NCBI RefSeq assembly: GCF_016466415.2
Contig: NZ_CP066771.1
Coordinates: 1,116,001-1,180,000 of the forward strand
Length of the DNA: 64,000 nt
Reading direction: 5' to 3'
Origin: Ralstonia pickettii
GTDB lineage: Bacteria > Pseudomonadota > Gammaproteobacteria > Burkholderiales > Burkholderiaceae
The notes beneath the pieces were generated by a model, which did not search any database, had not been told where the DNA came from, and saw nothing but the letters and a program-made list of their open reading frames with translations. How positions within the stretch are numbered: the stretch's first letter is position 1; each line of letters opens with the position of its first letter. Positions 51,025 through 60,762 of the stretch are shown here, piece after piece. The position numbers were made by a program, and so were the translations under genes.

Positions 51025-52122
51025 ATGAACGTCCAGGAAACCTACCTACAGGAACTGAAGGCGCGCGGCTACCAGCCGGACGAAGCGCAGCAACGCGCCG
51101 TCGACCGCCTGCAGCGGTGCTACGACGAGTGGGTCGCCTACAAGGCCCGTCGTTCGAATGCGCTGCGCAAGATGCTCGTGCGCCCCGATTTGCCGCGTGG
51201 CGTCTACATGTGGGGCGGGGTGGGGCGCGGCAAGTCGTTCCTGATGGATGCGTTCTATGGCTGCGTGCCATTGGTGCGCAAAACGCGTCTGCACTTTCAC
51301 GAGTTCATGCGCGAAGTGCATCGCCAGCTGGAAGAATTGCGTGGCCGCGCTGATCCGCTGGACGAGTTGGCCCGACGCATTGCCAAGCGCTACCGCCTGA
51401 TCTGCTTTGACGAATTTCACGTCAGCGACGTTGCCGACGCGATGATCCTGCACCGCTTGCTCGATCAGTTGTTTGCCAACGGCGTGCAGTTCGTGATGAC
51501 GTCCAACTATCGGCCCGACTTGCTGTATCCGGACGGCCTGCATCGCGACCGCGTGCTGCCGGCCATCGCGCTGCTGCAGGAGAAGCTCGACATCCTCAAC
51601 GTCGACGCGGGTGTCGATTACCGCAAGCGGGCGATGGAGCAGGTGCAGGCGTATTACACGCCGCTGGGCGCGAAGGCCAACTCGGCGTTGCGGGATGCAT
51701 TTACGGCGGTGGCCGGGGTGCCGGACGAGTCGCCGGTGCTGCGCATCGAGCACCGTGAGATTCGGGCAGCGCGCAAGGCCGGCGGTGTGGTGTGGTTCGA
51801 CTTCGCCACGCTATGCGGGGGGCCGCGCTCACAGAACGACTACCTGGAAATCGCCTCGCGCTTTCACACAGTCATCCTGGCCGATGTGCCCAAGATGACG
51901 CCGCGCATGGCATCCGAGGCGCGGCGCTTCACGTGGCTGATCGACGTGTTCTACGACCACAAGGTCAAGCTGCTGATGTCGGCCGAGGTGCCGGCGGAGG
52001 AGCTGTACACCGAAGGCCAAATGGCCAACGAATTCCAGCGCACCGTGTCGCGCATCGTCGAGATGCAGTCACGCGAATACCTCGAAGCACCTCGCCGCGA
52101 GGTGGACACGTCGTTGACGTGA
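51025..52122 (+). CDS. zapE: cell division protein ZapE (AFG1-like ATPase)
   Basis: AAA+ family ATPase that in E. coli affects the FtsZ ring under stress; 365 residues. Walker A MWGGVGRGKSFLMDAFY, Walker B LICFDEFHVSDVADAM, and the sensor region QFVMTSNYRPDLLYPDGLHR. A location behind the sucAB-lpd operon is usual in Burkholderiaceae. It lies about 100 bases after lpd, with a palindrome in between. The next gene is convergent. Confidence 0.91.
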   Translation: MNVQETYLQELKARGYQPDEAQQRAVDRLQRCYDEWVAYKARRSNALRKMLVRPDLPRGVYMWGGVGRGKSFLMDAFYGCVPLVRKTRLHFHEFMREVHRQLEELRGRADPLDELARRIAKRYRLICFDEFHVSDVADAMILHRLLDQLFANGVQFVMTSNYRPDLLYPDGLHRDRVLPAIALLQEKLDILNVDAGVDYRKRAMEQVQAYYTPLGAKANSALRDAFTAVAGVPDESPVLRIEHREIRAARKAGGVVWFDFATLCGGPRSQNDYLEIASRFHTVILADVPKMTPRMASEARRFTWLIDVFYDHKVKLLMSAEVPAEELYTEGQMANEFQRTVSRIVEMQSREYLEAPRREVDTSLT

Positions 52123-52142
52123 TTGCTTCCGGTAGCGACAGC

Positions 52143-52985
52143 CTAGTGTGACGTTGGCGGCGCGTTGCGGTGTGAGGGCGGTGCCTGCGAAGGCCGCAGG
52201 CTTGCCCCAAAGAAGTCTTGCGGCAGGCGCTCGGTCTTGCGGTTGACGTTGCGGAACGCGCCTTCCACTAGCATGGGGGCGACGTTGCTTACATCCGTTT
52301 GCGAGGCCATGGTCACGTCTTCTGTAAAGCCCCGTTCGCACAGCTCGCGGCCCGATACAGAATCGAGCAACCACGCTTTCATCATGCCGGTCTGCGACGC
52401 CTCACGGTAGACCGCGCGAGCCGCGAGCGCTTCCGGCGACAGCGCCTGCGGCAGGAACCCAGCCACCGTTTCCGACAGGTGATGCACGATCGCACCGGCG
52501 GCCAGCCAGTCTTCCAGCGCTGGGCGCAAGGTGCCGTCGGCCCAGCGTTCCCCTGATGCCACCACGGCCACCCGTCGGCCCAGCCGCGAGGCAGCTTCCG
52601 CGACCGCGCGCGCGTTGCGCAGGCAGCCAGCAAACGTCGGCGTTGATCCAGTGGCGAGTGCGAGCGTCGCCCCATTAGGCGAGGGTAGGACCAGGCTGCT
52701 GCCGACCGGCAGTTCCCGCAGCGACGTCGGCGAGAGCGTGTAGCCTGCCTGACTGCGGTTGTAGCCCGCCAGCATCGCCCCCGCGCGGCGCGCGAAGGTT
52801 TCAGCGCTGGCGTCGCGCCATGGATACGGATAGATGCGTGCCCCGCGCGCCACGGCCACATCCACACAGGTGCAGAAGGACAAGACGTCCACCACGATGA
52901 CGGCGTCGCAATGCGGCGCCAGCGCGGACGCGCCGTGCTCGCCCCATTCGCAGTGGATGTTGTACAGGCTGAATTCGGTTGCCAT
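52143..52985 (-). CDS. 2-phosphosulfolactate phosphatase family protein (ComB-like)
   Basis: 280 residues with a GGAGGG ribosome site before the ATG. It matches the ComB family: CDAVIVVDVLSFCTCVDVAV near the N-terminus with acidic metal ligands, and SLVLPSPNGATLAL and VAVVASGERWADGTLRPALE further on. ComB makes sulfolactate in coenzyme M synthesis in archaea. Bacteria such as this lack that pathway, so the real substrate is unknown. It is convergent to zapE with a 20-base gap. The upstream gap to ccoI is about 190 bases. Confidence 0.82.
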   Translation of the reverse strand: MATEFSLYNIHCEWGEHGASALAPHCDAVIVVDVLSFCTCVDVAVARGARIYPYPWRDASAETFARRAGAMLAGYNRSQAGYTLSPTSLRELPVGSSLVLPSPNGATLALATGSTPTFAGCLRNARAVAEAASRLGRRVAVVASGERWADGTLRPALEDWLAAGAIVHHLSETVAGFLPQALSPEALAARAVYREASQTGMMKAWLLDSVSGRELCERGFTEDVTMASQTDVSNVAPMLVEGAFRNVNRKTERLPQDFFGASLRPSQAPPSHRNAPPTSH

Positions 52986-53120
52986 GTCGCGCCCTCCTGT
53001 TTGCCTGGTGCAGCTATCCACTATAGGCGGCTTATTTTTTTATGGGAGGGGTGGCTGCGCCGGGTGCTCTGCGGGTCGCATTTCCACCTCAATTTCCACC
53101 TCATTCTGATTGCCAGGCGC

Positions 53121-53134
53121 TTGATGCGCGTCAA
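53121..53134. promoter_or_regulatory. FNR box upstream of ccoI
   Basis: TTGATGCGCGTCAA, a near-perfect TTGAT-N4-ATCAA dyad. Its start is 36 bases before a -10-like TAGCAT (53157-53162), which fits an FNR site centred at -41.5. The predicted transcript start (about 53169) is only a few bases before the ccoI ATG. Confidence 0.8.
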
Positions 53135-53172
53135 GGGCCGGCCGGGGGAGGCTGGCTAGCATCGTCCTCATA

Positions 53173-55716
53173 ATGACGACGACATTCGCCCCCACCCATC
53201 CAGCCGCACCGGTTGCCGGAACAGGCTCGCCTATTGGTTCGAGCGGGACAGCCGCGTCGCGCATCACCTGCTATCACTGCGCATCGCCGCTTGACGGTGC
53301 CATCGCACTCCACGCGGATATCGGCGGGAAGTCCCGGGAATTTTGCTGTGCCGGCTGCCAGGCTGTCGCGCAAACGCTGCACGCCTCGGGCATGGGCCAC
53401 ATCTATGACGGCCCGATCGCCTTTGCCAAGCCCATCGAAGGCGACCGCCGCACCGAAGCTGAAGCGGTTTGGGCGACCTACGATCTGCCTGTGATGCGTG
53501 AGCGCTTTGTACGCCCGCGCGCGGATGGCTCGGAAGAGCTTTCGCTTGCCATCAGCGGCATGCGTTGCGCCGCCTGTGTGTGGCTGATCGAGCGCGCGCT
53601 TTCGCGGGTGCCGGGCATGCGTGAAGCCACCGTCAATTACGCCACGGAACGCGCGCGCATCGTCGGCGATGCTGGCGCGCTGAGGCTGTCCGCCGTATTT
53701 GCAGCCATTGCCGACGTCGGATATGAAGCGTGGCCGGACCAGCCATCCGCCCGCCGCACTGCCGAGGCGCGCGAACGCCGCAGCCTGCTGATCCGCTTGG
53801 GGCTGGCGATGCTCGGGATGATGCAGGTGATGATGTACGCATGGCCGGTGTACCTGCACGGCAGCGACATCCCCGTGAGCCAGACGCGCCTGATGCAGTG
53901 GGCGAGCCTGTTGCTGACGGCGCCGGTGGTGTTGATCTCTGCGCGGCCCATTTTCATCAACGCGTGGCGGCAGATACGGCATGCGCACGTCGGCATGGAC
54001 GTGCCCGTGGCGCTGGGCATTGGCGCAGCATTCGTTGCCAGCGTAGTCGCCACCCTGCGCGGCCATGGTGAAACGTATTTCGATTCAGTGACGATGTTCG
54101 TCGCTTTCCTGCTCGCGGCGCGTTATCTGGAGCTGCGTGCGCGGCAAAGCGCAGCGTCGGGCGCCGAGGCGTTGGTGCGTCAGCTGCCGGCCACCTGCCG
54201 GCGCATCGATGCCGAAAGCGGTGCGCTGGAAACCATCCCAGTCGCGACCTTGCAGCCAGGGGATTGCGTGGAGGTGCGAGCCGGTGAAGTACTGCCTGCA
54301 GACGGCTCCATCGAACACGGCACCACCGAGATCGACGAATCGCTTCTCTCCGGTGAAAGCGTGCCGCGTCCGCGCGACGTGGGCGCGACCGTGCTGGCAG
54401 GCAGTTACAACGTTGTCAGCGCCATTCGCGTGCGTGTGTACCGCGTGGGCGCCCAAACGCGCCTTGCCGCCATCGTCGAACTGCTGGAGCGTGCCTTGAC
54501 GGACAAGCCCCGCATGGCGGAGCTCGCCGATCGTGTGGCCGGGCGCTTTGTTGCAGTGTTGCTCGGCTGGGCGCTGCTGACGGCGATCGCGTGGTGGTGG
54601 ATCGACCCGACACGGATGTTTGCCGTCACCGTGGCGGTGCTGGTGGTGAGCTGCCCATGTGCGTTGTCGCTGGCCACGCCGTCTGCGCTGGCTGCTGCCA
54701 GCGGTGCGCTGGCCAGGCGTGGTGTGCTGGTTACGCGCGGTCACGCTATCGAGAGCCTGGCGGCCGCTACGGATGTGCTGCTCGACAAGACCGGTACGCT
54801 CACCGAAGGGCGTTTGCGCTTGTTGAGCATCGAGACCTTCTCCGATCTCGATGCAGAGAATTGCCTCGCACTGGCTTGCGCGATGGAGCAGGCCGAGAGC
54901 CATCCGATCGCCCAGTCGTTGCGTGGCGCCACTTCAGATGCAATGCCGTTGCCAACGTTGGGGCCGGTGACGAACGTGCCGGGGCAGGGCGTGTATGCCT
55001 TGGCCGACCGTCATGTGATGCGGCTGGGCACGCAGTCGTTCGCGGCGACGCAATACGCAAATCACGCGATCACCTCCATCCGTTACGACACGGAAGCGCC
55101 AATGGAGGAGGTGCCGCCGGCGGCCGCGTGCACCTGCGTCTGGCTCGGCCGCAATGGCGAGCCGCTTGCCCGCTTCACGCTGGCCGATACGCCGCGTGGC
55201 GATGCGCCTGTCTGCCTGAGCGCGTTGCGTGGGCAAGGCCTGCGCTTGCATCTTGTTTCCGGCGATGCGCCGGAGACCGTTCACTGGTGGGCCAACCGAC
55301 TCGGTATCGATCACGCGGTGGGCGGCGCCAGTCCCGAAGATAAACGTGCCTACGTGCACAAGTTGCAGGCAAACGGTGCACATGTGCTGGCCGTCGGAGA
55401 TGGCATCAACGACGCCCCATTGCTTGCGCAGGCGCAGGTTTCCATCGCCATCGGATCCGGTGCGCCATTGGCGCAGGCCGGCGCGGACGCCATTTTCACA
55501 GAGCCGCGGCTGCTGGCCATCAGCGAAGCCGTGTCGATCGGTCGCCGCGCATTGCGTGTTGTGCGCCAAAACCTGGGCTGGGCGTTCGCTTACAACGCGA
55601 TCAGCATTCCGCTGGCCACGCTCGGGTGGCTGTCCCCGCTGGCGGCGGGCATCGGCATGTCGTTGTCATCGCTGCTCGTGGCGCTCAACGCATGGCGTCT
55701 TTCGCGCGCGACTTAA
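53173..55716 (+). CDS. ccoI: copper-exporting P1B-type ATPase CcoI (cbb3 oxidase assembly)
   Basis: Delivers copper to the periplasm for the CuB site of cbb3 oxidase; 847 residues. The N-terminal cysteine-rich part (CYHCASPL; FCCAGCQAV) is followed by an HMA domain with GMRCAACVWLIERAL. The transmembrane metal site is SCPCALSLATPSALA, the phosphorylated aspartate is about residue 538 in DKTGTLTEG, and the hinge reads VGDGINDAPLLAQAQVSIAI. There are eight predicted helices. The ccoS gene starts 11 bases after it. A strong FNR box lies upstream, so low oxygen should induce it. Confidence 0.94.
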   Translation: MTTTFAPTHPAAPVAGTGSPIGSSGTAASRITCYHCASPLDGAIALHADIGGKSREFCCAGCQAVAQTLHASGMGHIYDGPIAFAKPIEGDRRTEAEAVWATYDLPVMRERFVRPRADGSEELSLAISGMRCAACVWLIERALSRVPGMREATVNYATERARIVGDAGALRLSAVFAAIADVGYEAWPDQPSARRTAEARERRSLLIRLGLAMLGMMQVMMYAWPVYLHGSDIPVSQTRLMQWASLLLTAPVVLISARPIFINAWRQIRHAHVGMDVPVALGIGAAFVASVVATLRGHGETYFDSVTMFVAFLLAARYLELRARQSAASGAEALVRQLPATCRRIDAESGALETIPVATLQPGDCVEVRAGEVLPADGSIEHGTTEIDESLLSGESVPRPRDVGATVLAGSYNVVSAIRVRVYRVGAQTRLAAIVELLERALTDKPRMAELADRVAGRFVAVLLGWALLTAIAWWWIDPTRMFAVTVAVLVVSCPCALSLATPSALAAASGALARRGVLVTRGHAIESLAAATDVLLDKTGTLTEGRLRLLSIETFSDLDAENCLALACAMEQAESHPIAQSLRGATSDAMPLPTLGPVTNVPGQGVYALADRHVMRLGTQSFAATQYANHAITSIRYDTEAPMEEVPPAAACTCVWLGRNGEPLARFTLADTPRGDAPVCLSALRGQGLRLHLVSGDAPETVHWWANRLGIDHAVGGASPEDKRAYVHKLQANGAHVLAVGDGINDAPLLAQAQVSIAIGSGAPLAQAGADAIFTEPRLLAISEAVSIGRRALRVVRQNLGWAFAYNAISIPLATLGWLSPLAAGIGMSLSSLLVALNAWRLSRAT

Positions 55717-55727
55717 AAGGAGGGGCC

Positions 55728-55907
55728 ATGGAAACGCTGTTCCTGCTGATTCCACTGTCGCTGATGCTCGTGGTGGCGATCGTAGGCGCCCTTTGGTGGG
55801 CCGTCGGCTCTGGGCAGTACGACGATCTTAAAGCGCCGGCCGAATCGATTCTGTTGGACCCCGATACGCCCACGCGCGACGCAGTGTCGCGGGACGGAAC
55901 TGCCTGA
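55728..55907 (+). CDS. ccoS: cbb3-type oxidase assembly protein CcoS
   Basis: A 59-residue single-span membrane protein: METLFLLIPLSLMLVVAIVG followed by the conserved ALWWAVGSGQYDDL motif, in which the GQYDDL stretch is the CcoS signature. It is needed for cofactor insertion into cbb3 oxidase. An AGGAGGGG ribosome site precedes the ATG, and it follows ccoI by 11 bases. Confidence 0.94.
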   Translation: METLFLLIPLSLMLVVAIVGALWWAVGSGQYDDLKAPAESILLDPDTPTRDAVSRDGTA

Positions 55908-55926
55908 CCACGTTGCCTGGGTTGCC

Positions 55927-55940
55927 TTGATGCACGTCAA
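55927..55940. promoter_or_regulatory. FNR box upstream of ccoN
   Basis: TTGATGCACGTCAA, again a near-perfect FNR dyad, 36 bases from its start to a -10-like TAACAT (55963-55968). The predicted transcript start is about 55975. Box and -10 geometry are the same as at ccoI. Confidence 0.85.
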
Positions 55941-56002
55941 GGCTCTCCAGCGGCCTGGTTCTTAACATGACCACATCACACCAACTATCTTGGGGAGCAA
56001 GC

Positions 56003-57460
56003 ATGCAATCGTCCAGCGCGTTGCAGCCCACCCAGACCTTCAACTACCGCGTTGTCCGCCAGTTCTCGATCATGACGATCGTCTGGGGCATTGTCGGTAT
56101 GGCGGTCGGTGCGCTGATCGCGGCCCAGTTGATCTGGCCGCAATTGAATTTTGGGGTGCCGTGGTTGACCTACGGCCGGCTGCGTCCTCTGCACACAAAT
56201 GCCGTCATCTTTGCGTTTGGCGGCAGTGCGCTGTTTGCGACGTCGTATTACATCGTGCAGCGCACCTGCCAGGTGCGCCTGCTTTCCGACACGCTGGCCG
56301 CATTCACTTTCTGGGGGTGGCAGGCCGTGATTGTGGCGGCTGCGATCACCTTGCCGCTCGGGTACACGAGCTCGAAGGAATACGCTGAGCTGGAATGGCC
56401 GATCGACATTCTGATCACCGTGGTGTGGGTGGTTTATGCGATCGTGTTTTTCGGCACCATCATCAAGCGCAAGACCCGGCACATCTACGTGGCCAACTGG
56501 TTCTTCGGCGCTTACATCATCACCATCGCGCTGCTGCATATCGTCAACAACGCCGAGCTGCCGGTGTCGCTCTGGAAGTCGTACTCGGCATATGCCGGCG
56601 TGCAGGATGCGATGGTGCAATGGTGGTACGGCCACAACGCGGTGGGCTTCTTCCTGACCACCAGCTTCCTGGGCATGATGTATTACTTCGTGCCCAAGCA
56701 GGCTGAGCGACCGATCTATTCCTACCGCCTGTCGATCGTGCACTTCTGGGCGCTGAACTTCACCTACATGTGGGCGGGCCCGCACCACTTGCAATACACC
56801 GCGCTGCCGGACTGGGCACAGTCGCTCGGCATGGTGTTCTCGCTGATTCTGCTGGCGCCGTCGTGGGGCGGCATGATCAACGGGATCATGACCCTCTCGG
56901 GTGCCTGGCACAAGCTGCGCACGGATCCGATCCTGAAGTTCCTCGTGGTGGCGCTGTCCTTCTACGGCATGGCGACGTTCGAGGGCTCGATGATGTCCAT
57001 CAAGACCGTCAACGCGCTGTCGCACTACACCGATTGGACGATTGGCCACGTGCACTCCGGCGCCCTGGGCTGGGTGGCGATGATCACCATCGGCTCGATG
57101 TACTACATGATTCCGCGCCTGTTCGGTCAACAGAAGATGTACAGCACGCGCCTGATCGAGGTGCACTTCTGGGTGGCGACCATTGGCGTGGTGCTCTACA
57201 TCGCCGCCATGTGGGTTGCTGGCGTGATGCAAGGCCTGATGTGGCGTGCCACCGAGGCCGACGGCACGCTGACCTACAGCTTTGTCGAGGCGGTCAAGGC
57301 AACGTACCCGTTCTACCTGATTCGCTTGGCTGGTGGTCTGTGCTTCCTGGGCGGCATGCTGCTGATGGCATTCAACGTGTTCAAGACCATTCAGGGCAGC
57401 AAGGCAATCGATGCGCCGATTCCTCAATCGGCCCAGACCCCGATGGTCGCGGCTCAGTGA
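56003..57460 (+). CDS. ccoN: cbb3-type cytochrome c oxidase subunit I
   Basis: Catalytic subunit with two b-type haems and CuB; 485 residues and about twelve helices. Conserved histidines are visible in [53 protein letters not shown] and [15 protein letters not shown]. An in-frame ATG occurs at 55967, but the FNR-dependent transcript should begin near 55975, and GGGGAGC precedes the ATG at 56003. CcoN and CcoO are separate here, not fused. Confidence 0.95.
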   Translation: MQSSSALQPTQTFNYRVVRQFSIMTIVWGIVGMAVGALIAAQLIWPQLNFGVPWLTYGRLRPLHTNAVIFAFGGSALFATSYYIVQRTCQVRLLSDTLAAFTFWGWQAVIVAAAITLPLGYTSSKEYAELEWPIDILITVVWVVYAIVFFGTIIKRKTRHIYVANWFFGAYIITIALLHIVNNAELPVSLWKSYSAYAGVQDAMVQWWYGHNAVGFFLTTSFLGMMYYFVPKQAERPIYSYRLSIVHFWALNFTYMWAGPHHLQYTALPDWAQSLGMVFSLILLAPSWGGMINGIMTLSGAWHKLRTDPILKFLVVALSFYGMATFEGSMMSIKTVNALSHYTDWTIGHVHSGALGWVAMITIGSMYYMIPRLFGQQKMYSTRLIEVHFWVATIGVVLYIAAMWVAGVMQGLMWRATEADGTLTYSFVEAVKATYPFYLIRLAGGLCFLGGMLLMAFNVFKTIQGSKAIDAPIPQSAQTPMVAAQ

Positions 57461-57470
57461 GGAGGGGAAC

Positions 57471-58154
57471 ATGAGCAACCAATCCAACAAGTTTTTCTCG
57501 CACGAGACGCTGGAAAAGAACATCGGCTTGCTGATTGCGATGACGCTCGTCGTCGTCAGCATTGCGGGCTTGGTGCAGATTTTGCCGCTCTTCTTCCAGC
57601 ACTCGACCACTGAACCGGTCAAGGGCATCGCTCCCTATTCGCCACTGCGGCTGGCGGGGCGCGACATCTACATCCGCGAAGGCTGTGTTGGCTGCCACTC
57701 GCAGCAAGTGCGTACGTTGCGCGCCGAGACCGAGCGCTATGGCCACTATTCGCTGGCAGGTGAATCGGTGTTCGATCACCCGTTCCTGTGGGGTTCCAAG
57801 CGCACCGGTCCGGACTTGGCGCGCGTGGGGCAACGCTATTCGGACGACTGGCATCGCATCCACCTGCGCGACCCGCGTGAAGTGGTGCCCGAGTCGAACA
57901 TGCCTGCATATGCGTGGCTGTCGAAGACGCCGCTCGACAACAGCGACATCGAAAAGAAGATGCACGTCCTGCGCCAGCTTGGTGTGCCGTACACGGATGC
58001 ACAGATCGCCGGTGCGCGCGAGCAACTGGCCGGCAAGACGGAAGAAGACGCCGTGGTCGCCTATCTGCAAGGGCTGGGCGTTGAACTGCGCAACGTCCGG
58101 GACGTGGCTGCCGCGCCGGCTGCTGCACCTGCCACCGTTGCCGCCAAGGAGTAA
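57471..58154 (+). CDS. ccoO: cbb3-type cytochrome c oxidase subunit II (monohaem)
   Basis: Membrane-anchored c-type cytochrome; 227 residues. One N-terminal helix ([20 protein letters not shown]) anchors the periplasmic part, with the haem site GCVGCHSQQ at residues 71-79 and a distal methionine candidate in [21 protein letters not shown] ribosome site precedes the ATG. It is followed by ccoQ after 3 bases. Confidence 0.96.
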   Translation: MSNQSNKFFSHETLEKNIGLLIAMTLVVVSIAGLVQILPLFFQHSTTEPVKGIAPYSPLRLAGRDIYIREGCVGCHSQQVRTLRAETERYGHYSLAGESVFDHPFLWGSKRTGPDLARVGQRYSDDWHRIHLRDPREVVPESNMPAYAWLSKTPLDNSDIEKKMHVLRQLGVPYTDAQIAGAREQLAGKTEEDAVVAYLQGLGVELRNVRDVAAAPAAAPATVAAKE

Positions 58155-58157
58155 GCC

Positions 58158-58340
58158 ATGGCCATGCTGAGTGCAATTGCGACTGCCGTCTTCCTCGTGC
58201 TGTTCGTCTGTATTACCTGGTGGGCATTTTCCGCGCATCGCCGCGCTGCGAATGCGGAATCGGCCATGCTGCCCTTCCTGCTGCCCGATGAGGCCGAGGT
58301 CGCCGGTGCGCGCGCAGACGCGTCGCGCCCGCATCAATAA
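58158..58340 (+). CDS. ccoQ: cbb3-type oxidase subunit CcoQ
   Basis: A 60-residue one-helix protein (AIATAVFLVLFVCITWWAFS) followed by a charged tail (SAHRRAANAESAMLPFLLPDE). It stabilises the CcoP interaction with the core oxidase. It fits exactly between ccoO and ccoP. Confidence 0.9.
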   Translation: MAMLSAIATAVFLVLFVCITWWAFSAHRRAANAESAMLPFLLPDEAEVAGARADASRPHQ

Positions 58341-58352
58341 GGACACAGAATC

Positions 58353-59276
58353 ATGAGCGACTTCATTTCGGAGTTCTGGGGGTACTACATCGCGGCGATC
58401 GCTCTGGTCGGCATCGTGTGGTGCATCTGGCTGCTGTTCTCACAGCGGCGTATTCAAGTGGCACCGGGGCACAGCGCTGGCGAAGATACCGGCCATGTCT
58501 GGGATGGCGATCTGCGTGAACTGAACAATCCGCTGCCGCGCTGGTGGATGTGGATGTTCCTGCTGTCGTGCATCTTTGCGTTGGGGTACCTGATCCTGTA
58601 CCCGGGCCTGGGTGCATATGGCGGTGTGCTTGGTTTCTCGACACGCGGCGAGCTGGCCTCGCAGCGTGCGGCTGCCGACGCGCAGGTCCGCCCGCTCTAT
58701 GAGCGCTATGCGGGCATGGACATCAAGCAGATCGCCGCCGACCCGCAAGCCCATGAGATCGGCCAGCGCCTGTTCCTGAACAACTGTGCGCAGTGTCATG
58801 GCTCAGACGCCGGCGGCTCGAAAGGCTTCCCGAACCTGACCGACAACGACTGGCTGTATGGCGGCGAACCGGAGACGATCCTGACCAGCATCACCAAGGG
58901 GCGTCACGGAGTCATGCCATCGCTGGCAGCGGTGGTGGACGGCAATCAGGCTGTCAACGTGGCCAACTACGTGCGCTCGCTGTCGGGCCTGGCTTACGAC
59001 CCGATCAAGGCAGCGCGCGGTGAACCGACGTTCAAGTCGGTTTGCGCGGCCTGCCACATGGCAACCGGCAAGGGCAATCAGGCGCTCGGCGCCCCCAACC
59101 TGACCGACCGCGTCTGGCTGTACGGCAGTTCGGAAGCGACCATCGTCGAGACCATCCTCAAAGGCCGTGACAACACGATGCCGGCACACGAGAACCTGCT
59201 CTCGCCGGAGAAGATCCGCATGCTGGCGGCCTATGTCTGGGGTCTGTCGAACAGCAACACGAGTCACGCGCAATGA
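58353..59276 (+). CDS. ccoP: cbb3-type cytochrome c oxidase subunit III (dihaem CcoP)
   Basis: Dihaem cytochrome c that passes electrons to CcoO; 307 residues. Two N-terminal helices (YYIAAIALVGIVWCIWLLF; WMWMFLLSCIFALGYLILY) are followed by two cytochrome c domains with CAQCH near residue 145 and CAACH near residue 231. Each domain ends with a typical Met region (GVMPSLA; TMPAHE). The stop overlaps ccoG (ATGA). Confidence 0.95.
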   Translation: MSDFISEFWGYYIAAIALVGIVWCIWLLFSQRRIQVAPGHSAGEDTGHVWDGDLRELNNPLPRWWMWMFLLSCIFALGYLILYPGLGAYGGVLGFSTRGELASQRAAADAQVRPLYERYAGMDIKQIAADPQAHEIGQRLFLNNCAQCHGSDAGGSKGFPNLTDNDWLYGGEPETILTSITKGRHGVMPSLAAVVDGNQAVNVANYVRSLSGLAYDPIKAARGEPTFKSVCAACHMATGKGNQALGAPNLTDRVWLYGSSEATIVETILKGRDNTMPAHENLLSPEKIRMLAAYVWGLSNSNTSHAQ

Positions 59277-60736
59277 GCGACAAAGAACCAGCCTGGCGCC
59301 CGATGACGCCCGCCACTGCGGCGGCGGGCGCCGAGGACGCACCGACCGAGCAGATGCTCTATGAGGTCCGGCGCAAGATCTATCCGCGCGCCGTAACAGG
59401 CGCCTTTGCGCGTTGGCGCGTCTGGCTGGTGTTGGCCACGCAAGCCATCTTTTATGGCTTGCCGTGGTTTCAGTGGAATGGTCGCCAAGCAGTGCTGTTC
59501 GACCTGGGCGCCCGCAAGTTCTACCTCTTTGGCCTCGTGTTGTGGCCGCAGGATGTCATCTATCTGGCAGTGCTGCTGGTGCTATCGGCGCTGGCGCTGT
59601 TCCTGTTCACGGCGGTGGCGGGCCGACTCTTTTGCGGCTATGCCTGCCCGCAGACGGTCTACACCGAAATCTTCATGTGGATCGAGCGCCATGTCGAAGG
59701 CGACCGCTTTGCCCGCATCCGGCTCGACGGTGAGCGTTGGAGCCTGCGCAAGCTGCGTCTCAAGGTCACCAAGCATTCGGCTTGGGTGCTGATCGCGCTG
59801 TGGACGGGCTTCACTTTCGTTGGCTTCTTCACGCCGATTCGCGACCTGGGCATGGAGACCTGGACGCTGTCGCTTGGCCCTTGGCAGACTTTCTGGATGC
59901 TCTTCTATGCATTCGCGACATGGGGGAACGCCGGTTTCATGCGCGAGCAGGTGTGCCGCTACATGTGTCCCTACGCTCGTTTCCAGAGCGTGATGGTCGA
60001 TCCCGATACCTACGTCCTGACTTATGACACCCTGCGCGGCGAGCCGCGCGGCAGTCGTTCGCGCAACGCCGATTTCGAAGCGCAAGGTCTGGGTTCCTGC
60101 GTCGACTGCAGCATCTGTGTACAAGTGTGCCCGACCGGCATCGACATCCGCCAAGGGCTGCAATACGAATGCATTGGTTGCGGCGCCTGCATTGATGCCT
60201 GTGATCAGGTCATGGACAAGATGCGCTACCCGCGCGGTCTGATCCGCTATACGTCCGAACGCGCAATGCGCGATCGGCTCAGCCCGAAGGACGCCCGGCG
60301 ACATCTGCTGCGCCCGCGCGTGCTGATCTATACCGGGATCATGCTCGTGCTCATCACCGGCTTCATCATGGCATTGGCCATGCGCCAGCCGCTCAAGGTT
60401 GATGTGATTCGTGATCGTGGTGCACTGGCGCGCGAAGTGGACGGGGGCAAGATCGAGAACGTTTACCGCCTGCAGTTGATGAACGCGTCCGAGCTCCCCA
60501 TGCGCGTGACCATCACAGCAGAGGGCATGCCGGAACTGGATGTGCAGGGCGGTCGTGGCGAGTCGACCACACTGGAGCTGCCACCGGCGGCCAACCGACT
60601 GCTGCCAGTGCGCGTACGCCGGCCAGCCGATGATGCCGCCCCCGGCTCGCACAAAATCCGTTTCGTCATCCACGCAGACAGCGGTAGCGCCAGCCTCGTA
60701 CTGCGCGAACCGTCTAGCTTCATCGTGCCGCGCTGA
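59273..60736 (+). CDS. ccoG: cbb3 oxidase accessory protein CcoG (FixG/RdxA)
   Basis: Membrane-bound polyferredoxin that reduces copper for oxidase assembly; 487 residues. Membrane helices alternate with cysteine motifs CGYACPQTVYTE and CRYMCPYARFQS, and two [4Fe-4S] sites lie in CVDCSICVQVCPTGID and CIGCGACIDACDQVM. The C-terminal Ig-like domain is periplasmic. It is coupled to ccoP by a four-base overlap. Confidence 0.95.
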   Translation: MSDKEPAWRPMTPATAAAGAEDAPTEQMLYEVRRKIYPRAVTGAFARWRVWLVLATQAIFYGLPWFQWNGRQAVLFDLGARKFYLFGLVLWPQDVIYLAVLLVLSALALFLFTAVAGRLFCGYACPQTVYTEIFMWIERHVEGDRFARIRLDGERWSLRKLRLKVTKHSAWVLIALWTGFTFVGFFTPIRDLGMETWTLSLGPWQTFWMLFYAFATWGNAGFMREQVCRYMCPYARFQSVMVDPDTYVLTYDTLRGEPRGSRSRNADFEAQGLGSCVDCSICVQVCPTGIDIRQGLQYECIGCGACIDACDQVMDKMRYPRGLIRYTSERAMRDRLSPKDARRHLLRPRVLIYTGIMLVLITGFIMALAMRQPLKVDVIRDRGALAREVDGGKIENVYRLQLMNASELPMRVTITAEGMPELDVQGGRGESTTLELPPAANRLLPVRVRRPADDAAPGSHKIRFVIHADSGSASLVLREPSSFIVPR

Positions 60737-60762
60737 TGCGGCATCCCCAACAGGAGGCAACG

